Assembly (NCBI GenBank): GCA_003152975.1
Contig: PMBP01000443.1
Location: 1 to 5,454, forward strand
Reading direction: 5' to 3'
From: Phycisphaerales bacterium
Lineage (GTDB): Bacteria > Planctomycetota > Phycisphaerae > Sedimentisphaerales > Anaerohalosphaeraceae
DNA length: 5,454 nt
Part shown: piece after piece, positions 1 to 4,977 of the stretch
Layout: each line of letters begins with the position of its first letter
How positions within the stretch are numbered: position 1 is the stretch's first letter
Position numbers and translations under genes: made by a program
The notes under the pieces: generated by a model
What the model was told of the DNA's origin: nothing
The model's database searches: none
The model's input: only the letters and a program-made list of their open reading frames with translations

Positions 1-1
1 A

Positions 2-1459
2 AAACCCAATGAAAAAGGCATTTATCCGATCACCCAGGGACAGGGCCAGGCTGAGGCGATGGCCGTATTCGTTCGGTCGGGATCGTATATCCTGATTACC
101 GAACCCCAGAATGGCGAAGCCCTGCTGGGCATCATGGCAGATGTAAAGGCCAAAAAATCGACGAATCTGGCCGGCGCTCTTGATGCGATGACTGCCGGTA
201 CGGCGGCCAAAGAACCCCTGTGGGCCTACGCGAATTTCAAACAACTCAACAAGGCCTTCGGCGAGGATATCCAGAACGGCCTCAAGGAAATGAGCGGCGA
301 AGTCGCTAACACCGGTATGATGGATCCGGCCACGGCTAAGTCGTTGGACATGGTCATGCAGATGGTTAAGGTGGCCATGGATCAAAGCGACTGGTTGTCG
401 CTGTCATTGCGGCCTTCAGCGGAAACCCTCGTGGCCTCGATGACGATAAAGGCCATCGCGGGAAGCGATATGGCCGGTTTCTTTATTGATTCTCCCGCCG
501 GCAAATTGCCGCTGGAGTATTTCGAGGATGGGGCCATGATGAACGCCGCATTCCGGATGAATAAGGAATCCTGGTCCAAGGCCAACGATTGGATTCTGGA
601 GATTATGGGCGCATCCGCCGATGAAGCCACCAAGGCTGACATCGCCAAGATCAGGGTGCTGTCCGTCAAGTCCTGCAACACGATGGGGGACAGCGGGGCC
701 TTTACCGCCAAGATCACCGGCGGTTCCCCTTCCTTCGCGGGCAAGATGGCCATCGCCATCAAGGATGAGGCGGCTTTCCGCCAGTTGATGAAGGAAAGTG
801 CCGAGCTGGCCCAAGCCGGCTCGTTCAAGCGGCTCTATGGCGCCTTCGGCATGAAGGCCGACTTCACCCTCAAGCCCGAGGCGGCCGAATACGCCGGCGT
901 CAAGATCGATCAGGCCAAGTTGACCATGGAAGGCATGGGCAATGAACAGACCGACAAGATGATCAAGGCCATGTATGGCGATGGATTCGATTATCGTTTC
1001 GCCGTCGTCAAGGGAATGTGTCTGGGCACCTTCGGTGACAAATCCGAGGCCGGTATCAAGGCGATGATCGATGATTCCAAGGCCGGCAAACCCAAGACGA
1101 TTTCCGCTGAGACCAAGACGGCCCTGTCTCTGCTGCCGGGAGCCGAGAAGCAGGACTTCTTCGCGACCTACAACTATGTCAAAGCACTGTCGATGGCCGG
1201 TCCGATGTTGCAGGCCATGATCCCCGGCGGGGCCGCTCCGAAGATCAACACAGAGTCCAAGAGTTGCCTGGTCTTTGCCGGCTCGATGGGCAAAGGCGCG
1301 ATGTCGTTTGATATCGCCGTCCCGAAGGCCCATGTAATGGAAATCAAGTCCGCCTTCGAGCAGATGATGCAGCAGATGCAACCGGCGTCTACCCCGCCCG
1401 GACCGGCAACAACGACCGGTGAGTCCAAGACCGTCGAGGTCAAACCGGAAAGCAAATAA
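2..1459 (+). CDS. Unknown large protein with internal duplication, 5' end outside window
   Basis: The reading frame is open from the first complete codon at position 2 to TAA at 1457-1459 (485 visible residues), so the true start lies upstream. The ATG at 59 is internal: it has no good Shine-Dalgarno sequence, and in-frame coding continues 5' of it. I do not recognise a named family; the alternating beta-strand/helix style recalls planctomycete DUF3352-like proteins, but this is only a resemblance. The protein is rich in Met, Ala, Lys and Gly. Counting from the Met at 59, residues 5-60 and 316-373 look like two copies of one module: a strand, a helix, a Lys-rich turn, then an A-x(2)-N-[FY] segment. 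The tail (about residues 430-466) is a Met/Gln-rich helix followed by a Pro/Thr/Lys low-complexity end. No catalytic motif or membrane segment is visible; an export signal would lie outside the window. The gene ends 30 bases before a strong terminator. Coding status is near certain, function unknown. Confidence 0.88.
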   Translation, partial: KPNEKGIYPITQGQGQAEAMAVFVRSGSYILITEPQNGEALLGIMADVKAKKSTNLAGALDAMTAGTAAKEPLWAYANFKQLNKAFGEDIQNGLKEMSGEVANTGMMDPATAKSLDMVMQMVKVAMDQSDWLSLSLRPSAETLVASMTIKAIAGSDMAGFFIDSPAGKLPLEYFEDGAMMNAAFRMNKESWSKANDWILEIMGASADEATKADIAKIRVLSVKSCNTMGDSGAFTAKITGGSPSFAGKMAIAIKDEAAFRQLMKESAELAQAGSFKRLYGAFGMKADFTLKPEAAEYAGVKIDQAKLTMEGMGNEQTDKMIKAMYGDGFDYRFAVVKGMCLGTFGDKSEAGIKAMIDDSKAGKPKTISAETKTALSLLPGAEKQDFFATYNYVKALSMAGPMLQAMIPGGAAPKINTESKSCLVFAGSMGKGAMSFDIAVPKAHVMEIKSAFEQMMQQMQPASTPPGPATTTGESKTVEVKPESK

Positions 1460-1488
1460 TCACCAATCCGAGTTATCTGAAGCAATGT

Positions 1489-1517
1489 AAAGGGCGGCCG
1501 GTCGGTCGCCCTTTTTT
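1489..1517 (+). terminator. Rho-independent terminator between convergent genes
   Basis: An 11-bp stem (AAAGGGCGGCC pairing with GGTCGCCCTTT, one G-U pair) with a GGTC tetraloop is followed directly by a run of six T (1512-1517), the first three of which also belong to the stem. It lies 30 bases after the stop of the upstream plus-strand gene. Read on the minus strand the same stem has only a TTTA tail, so it should serve the plus-strand gene best and act weakly, if at all, on the convergent minus-strand gene ending at 1541. Confidence 0.9.
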
Positions 1518-1540
1518 AATGGATTCGGACGATTCGCCGA

Positions 1541-2689
1541 TTACGGCATCGGCGGTTTCTTGCGGCCGAACAGTGAAAACCAGCGCTCTTTCGAAAAGGT
1601 GTGCAGGTTCTGGCCGGCGTTCAAAACCGACTCCCCCGCAGAGACGGCCGCTTGAAGGGGAACCTTCACAAAGCTGGAAACCGTTGTCCCGGTCTCGTTG
1701 ATGGCCGAAACGATCTTGTCCATTGTCTCGCGGGAGCTGTCGCCAACCTTCCGGAGGATCGCCGGCAGGATATCCTTCTGAAAGGTATCGCGAACATCAG
1801 CATAGAAGGCGGCAACCTGCGAACCGAGGGCGGAAGCGGCCGAGCGGCGGTCCCAGCGGCGAATGGCCTTGCAGCGATCCAGGGCGGCATGGCCGGCGAC
1901 GGCCGTGAGAAATCCGGCCCCCATGCCCTGTGCAATGTCATCGAGAAACCGGCCGACGCCCGGTACCTTGGCACAAAGGCCTTCGAGCAGGTTCTTGCCC
2001 ATGCTCAGGAAATTCACAGCCGCAACGAGGGCCAGGATGTCGCGGTAGATCGCAAGCTGTTCCCGCAGGCGGGGTCGATGATTGTAGGTGCGGATCACCT
2101 CGGTAATCATCACCGTATTGCGATAAAAAACCATCCACAGATCGACCGCCCTCCAGGGACTCAGCGTCACGCCGATCATGACATCCCGCATGGCGGTTCG
2201 GACATGGCGCCGGGCAAGACCATCGAGATGTTCCACCAGCGGCTGTACCGCCTCCGCCTCGGCCGTGTTGATCGCGGCAAGAAGCCCTTCTTGGTCACCA
2301 GCCGATTCCATTGATGTTTCCAACTGTGCCCGGCCGGTTCTGGCCGTCTGTCGCTGGTCAGAGTTCAAAGCGGGATTGTCCGACAGCCGGTCCAGATACC
2401 TTTGCAGATACCGCCCATAGCGATGAAGTTCTCTGGCCGAGGCCTCCGGCATTTCCGGCAAAATCGGCGGGACCAAAAGCAGTGGTCTGCAGATCAGCAC
2501 CCACACCAGACGCCCCACAAGCCACAACCCCAACCCCGCCAACCCGATCCCAAACGCCCATCCGGCCGCCGGGTGCAGTGCATACAGCGTCTGCCCGGCC
2601 CGAACGACCTCCACCAGAAAGAACAACCCCGCAAAGGCCAGAAGGACCAAGGCCGCCGTCCGCACCGTCCGAATTGTCGAAGACCACAT
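1541..2689 (-). CDS. DUF697/YcjF-like membrane protein
   Basis: A 382-residue protein. The ATG at 2689-2687 is preceded on the minus strand by GGGAGA with a 5-base gap, which supports this start. Residues about 12-29 and 43-67 are strongly hydrophobic and predict two membrane segments close to the N-terminus. A charged helical region (about 80-165) follows. Residues about 166-281 match the DUF697 pattern seen in the UPF0283 protein YcjF: a V-x-LSP-x(3)-D start, a YRN-x(3)-I-x-E-[IV] helix, and later a QG-[MI]-GAG-[FL]-LTA segment followed by a Cys-containing helix. The C-terminal 100 residues are amphipathic, ending in a basic FGRKKPP tail. The function of DUF697 proteins is unclear; in proteobacteria YcjF sits next to a P-loop protein, YcjX, and other DUF697 domains are fused to GTPases. 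No such partner is in this window and no P-loop is visible here. It is transcribed alone, divergent from lipB. Family assignment comes from motif memory and is fairly confident. Confidence 0.85.
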   Translation of the reverse strand: MWSSTIRTVRTAALVLLAFAGLFFLVEVVRAGQTLYALHPAAGWAFGIGLAGLGLWLVGRLVWVLICRPLLLVPPILPEMPEASARELHRYGRYLQRYLDRLSDNPALNSDQRQTARTGRAQLETSMESAGDQEGLLAAINTAEAEAVQPLVEHLDGLARRHVRTAMRDVMIGVTLSPWRAVDLWMVFYRNTVMITEVIRTYNHRPRLREQLAIYRDILALVAAVNFLSMGKNLLEGLCAKVPGVGRFLDDIAQGMGAGFLTAVAGHAALDRCKAIRRWDRRSAASALGSQVAAFYADVRDTFQKDILPAILRKVGDSSRETMDKIVSAINETGTTVSSFVKVPLQAAVSAGESVLNAGQNLHTFSKERWFSLFGRKKPPMP

Positions 2690-2731
2690 CGCTATCTCCC
2701 GATTAAACTCGATTGACTTCCCATTCCTGCC

Positions 2732-2760
2732 ATTGTAGAGCCGACCTTACTGGCAAACAA
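2732..2760 (-). promoter_or_regulatory. Predicted sigma70-type promoter for the DUF697 gene
   Basis: On the minus strand, TTGTTT (2760-2755) and TACAAT (2737-2732) are separated by 17 bases. The -10 matches consensus at five of six positions and the -35 at three. The predicted start of transcription is near 2725, giving a leader of about 36 bases that contains the GGGAGA ribosome binding site. Sequence-based prediction only. Confidence 0.55.
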
Positions 2761-2792
2761 GGGCAGAGAATCTCCTTTTGATAGTCGCAGGA

Positions 2793-2821
2793 TTGACGAA
2801 CTTGTTACGGCCCTCTACACT
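2793..2821 (+). promoter_or_regulatory. Predicted sigma70-type promoter for lipB-lipA
   Basis: TTGACG (2793-2798) and TACACT (2816-2821) are separated by exactly 17 bases. The -35 matches consensus at five of six positions and the -10 at four. Transcription would start near 2828, about 17 bases before the proposed TTG start of lipB and just upstream of its AGGAAAG ribosome binding site. It lies back to back with the predicted promoter of the DUF697 gene, the two -35 boxes being 32 bases apart. Confidence 0.65.
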
Positions 2822-2833
2822 ATGGCCGGAATC

Positions 2834-2840
2834 AGGAAAG
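2834..2840 (+). promoter_or_regulatory. Ribosome binding site that fixes the lipB TTG start
   Basis: AGGAAAG lies four bases before the TTG at 2845 (seven bases from its AGGA core). This favours TTG 2845 over the in-frame TTG at 2872 (AAAGGA ten bases upstream) and over the first in-frame ATG at 2905, which would remove the start of the conserved N-terminal region. Confidence 0.55.
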
Positions 2841-2844
2841 CCAG

Positions 2845-3513
2845 TTGTTAGAATCAAAGGATCATAAACCATTGCAGGCCATAGAGATACGCGATTGCGG
2901 TTTGATGCCCTATCGGGAGTCGCTGGCCCTTCAGCAGGATTTGTGCCGTCAGCGGCAGGCCGACCAGATCGGCAATGTGGCTTTGCTGGTCGAGCACCCA
3001 GCCGTCATCACGCTGGGCGTCCGCCAGAAGGACAACCGGCTGCTGACCGACGAACCGCAGCTTTCCCGGCTGGGCATCGAAGTGGTTTCCATCCGCCGAG
3101 GCGGCGCGGCGACCGCGCACAACCCCGGCCAGATCGTCTGCTACCCGATCGTCAAACTCAAGGAACTCGGGCTGGGGGTAACGGATTTCGTTCATCGTCT
3201 CGAAGACGCCGGGATCGAGCTGCTGCGGCGGTTCGGCCTTGAAAGCGGCACACGAAAAGGATATCCCGGCATCTGGGTTTCCGACCGCAAGATCGGCTCG
3301 ATCGGTGTGCAAGTTCAGAAGTGGGTAACCATCCACGGCATCGCGATCAACATCTGCAACGACCTGAACATCTTCGAAGCGATCGTCCCCTGCGGACTGG
3401 AAGGCGTCGTGATGACCTCGCTTGAAAAAGAGACCTGTAGGATATATAATATGGGGAATATCAAGGCCGAACTCGGACGGATCTGCTCGGACTTTTTCGG
3501 AGAACGACCATGA
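2845..3513 (+). CDS. lipB: LipB, octanoyl-[acyl carrier protein]:protein N-octanoyltransferase
   Basis: Transfers the octanoyl group from acyl carrier protein to a lysine of lipoyl domains (for example in pyruvate dehydrogenase E2 or the glycine cleavage H protein), the first step of endogenous lipoylation in the cytoplasm. The 222 residues are a normal LipB length. Family landmarks appear in order: EHPAVITLG (50-58), RRGGAATAHNPGQ (84-96), the lysine motif DRKIGSIGV (147-155), WVTIHGIAINI (160-170), and the cysteine motif IVPCGL (180-185). The presumed catalytic pair is Lys149 and Cys183; their spacing of 34 residues equals that of E. coli (135/169) and M. tuberculosis (142/176) LipB. One oddity is that the usual T-Y-H-G-P-G-Q loop reads T-A-H-N-P-G-Q. 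The start is a TTG, chosen on ribosome binding site and length; starts at 2872 or 2905 are possible. It overlaps lipA by four bases. Confidence 0.95.
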   Translation: MLESKDHKPLQAIEIRDCGLMPYRESLALQQDLCRQRQADQIGNVALLVEHPAVITLGVRQKDNRLLTDEPQLSRLGIEVVSIRRGGAATAHNPGQIVCYPIVKLKELGLGVTDFVHRLEDAGIELLRRFGLESGTRKGYPGIWVSDRKIGSIGVQVQKWVTIHGIAINICNDLNIFEAIVPCGLEGVVMTSLEKETCRIYNMGNIKAELGRICSDFFGERP

Positions 3514-4379
3514 GCGGACCTCGGCGACTTCCCCCCTGGCTCAAACGACGGCTCGGGGCCGGCGATACTTTCCAACAAACCTCGGCCACGCTGGAAAGCC
3601 TGGGTCTTGAAACGATCTGCACCAACGCCAACTGCCCCAACCGCGGAGATTGCTGGTCCCGCGGCACCGCGACGGTCCTGATTCTCGGCAATATCTGCAC
3701 GCGAAACTGCCGATTCTGTTCCGTCGGCCACGGCAAGCCCGAATCTCCGAATCCGGATGAACCGAAAAAAGTGGCCGAGATGGCCCGACGGATGGCCCTC
3801 AAATATCTGGTGATCACCAGTGTCGATCGGGACGACCTGCCTGATGGTGGCTCTGGACATTTTCGAAATGTAATCCTGTATTGCCGCAGGGAATTGCCCC
3901 AGTTGCAGTTTGAGTTGCTGGTGCCCGATTTCCGCGGATGTCCGGACCTGGCAATCGAAAGTCTTACGCCGGCGGCGCCGTTCGTATTCGGACACAATGT
4001 GGAAACGGTCCCCTCTCTCTACGAGAAGGCCCGGCCCGGCGGCGATTATCACCGTTCGTTGGAATTACTGCGAATGGCCAAAGCCACCTGGCCGCATCTG
4101 GATACAAAGTCTTCCCTGATGCTCGGCCTGGGCGAGCGGGACGACGAGATCCAGGCCGTCCTGAAGGATCTGCGGGCCGTCGGTTGCGACCGTCTGGCCA
4201 TCGGGCAGTATCTTCGTCCATCCAAAGAAAGTCTGGAGGTGGTCGAATACATCCCGCCAGAGAAATTCGACGCCTGGGCCGACATCGCCCAACACATGGG
4301 CTTTCGCTGGGTCATGGCATCGCCGTTCACCCGAAGTTCCTACCATGCCGAATTGCAGGACACGGATAAAGAGCCGTAA
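3510..4379 (+). CDS. lipA: LipA, lipoyl synthase (radical SAM)
   Basis: Inserts two sulfur atoms at C6 and C8 of octanoyl groups on lipoyl domains, the second step after LipB. All family hallmarks are present in 289 residues. The auxiliary [4Fe-4S] cluster motif is CX4CX5C at Cys37, Cys42 and Cys48; this is the cluster sacrificed as the sulfur source. The radical SAM motif is CX3CX2C at Cys63, Cys67 and Cys70. VITSVDRDDLPDGG (101-114), a LVPDFRG segment (137-143), FGHNVETV (160-167), GQYLRPS (232-238) and the C-terminal RSSY motif (275-278), whose serine binds the auxiliary cluster, follow in order. The N-terminus is shorter than in E. coli LipA (321 residues), but no motif is lost. The ATG at 3510 overlaps the lipB stop as ATGA and has GGAG (3499-3502) seven bases upstream, implying translational coupling and one transcript from the promoter at 2793-2821. 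Confidence 0.97.
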   Translation: MSGPRRLPPWLKRRLGAGDTFQQTSATLESLGLETICTNANCPNRGDCWSRGTATVLILGNICTRNCRFCSVGHGKPESPNPDEPKKVAEMARRMALKYLVITSVDRDDLPDGGSGHFRNVILYCRRELPQLQFELLVPDFRGCPDLAIESLTPAAPFVFGHNVETVPSLYEKARPGGDYHRSLELLRMAKATWPHLDTKSSLMLGLGERDDEIQAVLKDLRAVGCDRLAIGQYLRPSKESLEVVEYIPPEKFDAWADIAQHMGFRWVMASPFTRSSYHAELQDTDKEP

Positions 4380-4380
4380 G

Positions 4381-4402
4381 ATGCCCGGCCTGTATCGGGC
4401 AT
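4381..4402 (+). terminator. Hairpin after lipA, possible weak terminator
   Basis: ATGCCCG (4381-4387) pairs perfectly with CGGGCAT (4396-4402) around an 8-base loop, starting one base after the lipA stop codon. There is no T run after it, so it is not a classical intrinsic terminator. It may protect the 3' end of the lipBA transcript or mark a termination zone. Confidence 0.35.
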
Positions 4403-4440
4403 GATGGCCTCGATCACCGTAGGATTCAAATATCTTACAA

Positions 4441-4468
4441 CGGGTCCAAAGCAGCGTTATTGGACTCG
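4441..4468 (+). repeat. Inverted repeat (9-bp stem) of unknown role
   Basis: CGGGTCCAA (4441-4449) pairs with TTGGACTCG (4460-4468), with one G-T wobble, around a 10-base loop. No T run follows. It could be part of the lipBA 3' end or an independent RNA structure; nothing else identifies it. Confidence 0.4.
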
Positions 4469-4566
4469 CCCATCGATTCACAATCTAAAACCATCGTCAT
4501 CTCTCACAGTTTGTTATCGGACTCCTGGCCCCGATATCCGGACTTTTCCGGAGCGATGCCGAGGGA

Positions 4567-4595
4567 TTTACTCACAAGCCGTTTTCGGTTATACT
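4567..4595 (+). promoter_or_regulatory. Predicted sigma70-type promoter in the intergenic region
   Basis: TTTACT (4567-4572) and TATACT (4590-4595) are separated by 17 bases. The -10 matches consensus at five of six positions and the -35 at four. Transcription would begin around 4602, exactly where a perfect 9-bp inverted repeat begins. It could drive the small ORF at 4635, an RNA, or the beta-helix gene through a leader of about 375 bases. Confidence 0.5.
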
Positions 4596-4602
4596 ATACA
4601 GA

Positions 4603-4623
4603 CGCATCGAATCATTCGATGCG
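4603..4623 (+). repeat. Perfect 9-bp inverted repeat at predicted transcript start
   Basis: CGCATCGAA (4603-4611) and TTCGATGCG (4615-4623) are perfect reverse complements around a TCA triloop. The repeat starts about eight bases after the -10 box and ends directly against a GGGGGA Shine-Dalgarno-like run (4624-4629). As RNA it would be a 5'-terminal stem next to the ribosome binding site; as DNA it could be an operator. The structure is certain, the role inferred. Confidence 0.6.
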
Positions 4624-4634
4624 GGGGGAATCGT

Positions 4635-4850
4635 ATGTTGACTGTTCTATCCATCCTCGCCCACGGTGGTGCCCAGCATCGGGAAACAACCCGATCGAAT
4701 CGGTCTGTCCAAACCGGCCGTTCGTTCGAAGTCCCTGCCGGCAAACGGACGGAGGATTCCGAATTCCTCTGTAAATCCCTCCCTTGCACTCTTCGCTCTT
4801 CCTACGAGCAGTTTTCCCTTCTGGCCGGTTTCGGCCCGTTCTGCAGCTGA
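4635..4850 (+). CDS. Doubtful small ORF, 71 residues, unknown
   Basis: The ATG at 4635 is preceded by GGGGGA (4624-4629) with a 5-base gap, and a promoter-like pair lies about 40 bases upstream, so start signals are good. The frame ends at TGA 4848-4850. The frame stays open upstream to an ATG at 4401, but starts there would cross the hairpins and promoter and have no clear ribosome binding site. About 62 percent of codons end in G or C, compatible with coding but not decisive. The product starts with a short hydrophobic stretch (MLTVLSILA), then a Ser/Arg/Thr-rich polar middle, then a segment with two Cys and a hydrophobic, Cys-containing end. It matches no family I know, and the composition resembles a chance ORF. 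It may be a leader peptide, an unknown small protein, or noncoding. Confidence 0.25.
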   Translation: MLTVLSILAHGGAQHRETTRSNRSVQTGRSFEVPAGKRTEDSEFLCKSLPCTLRSSYEQFSLLAGFGPFCS

Positions 4851-4964
4851 ATTATCGGTCGTTGGCGCTCCCGATTTCCGATTTGTCCGCGGCGCCGATT
4901 ATTTCGTAAGCTTTAGTACATTGTGCCATCAGTCTGTGTCCTGTCCTGATGATGCAATTTTTGG

Positions 4965-4971
4965 AAGGGAG
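4965..4971 (+). promoter_or_regulatory. Strong ribosome binding site of the beta-helix gene
   Basis: AAGGGAG lies six bases before the ATG at 4978, inside a longer purine-rich stretch starting at 4963. It fixes the start of the following gene, whose coding frame runs off the window. Confidence 0.75.
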
Positions 4972-4977
4972 AAAACT

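Larger units (their letters stand above)
4380..4977 (+). other. Long gene-poor intergenic region with hairpins
   Basis: About 600 bases separate lipA from the beta-helix gene. No ORF here gives a protein I can recognise. Visible structure: hairpins at 4381-4402, 4441-4468, 4537-4552 (TCCGGA, CTTT loop, TCCGGA) and 4603-4623; a promoter-like pair at 4567-4595; a possible 71-codon ORF at 4635-4850; two mutually exclusive small hairpins at 4678-4703; and a tandem CCGATTT pair at 4871-4884 with a related CCGATTA at 4895. The last 125 bases before the beta-helix start contain no convincing -35/-10 pair. Confidence 0.6.

Noticed and set aside
416..1381. Long open frame (321 codons) on the minus strand
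   Set aside because: It lies wholly antisense to the well-supported plus-strand protein. The His/Gly/Leu/Asp-rich product has no family pattern, as expected for a shadow of a GC-rich third-position gene.
1601..2314. 237-codon plus-strand frame
   Set aside because: Antisense to the DUF697 gene, whose membrane segments, motifs and ribosome binding site are convincing. The plus-strand product has no recognisable domain.
3315..4052. 245-codon minus-strand frame across lipB and lipA
   Set aside because: Antisense to two genes with complete catalytic motifs; its product shows no family features.
4401..4634. Upstream extension of the small ORF to ATG 4401
   Set aside because: No Shine-Dalgarno sequence, it runs through hairpins and a predicted promoter, and the residues look random. 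Only the part from 4635 has start signals.
4728..4745. GTTCGAAG motif resembling a tRNA T-loop
   Set aside because: The flanking bases do not form a T stem, and no acceptor, D or anticodon arm can be built around it.
4460..4774. Overlapping 104-codon plus-strand frame
   Set aside because: No ribosome binding site and a composition unlike a folded protein. It competes with the better-signalled frame starting at 4635.
4871..4901. CCGATTT tandem pair plus CCGATTA as a CRISPR-like or iteron array
   Set aside because: Units are only 7 bases, with two exact copies and irregular spacing to the third; too little for an array or origin.
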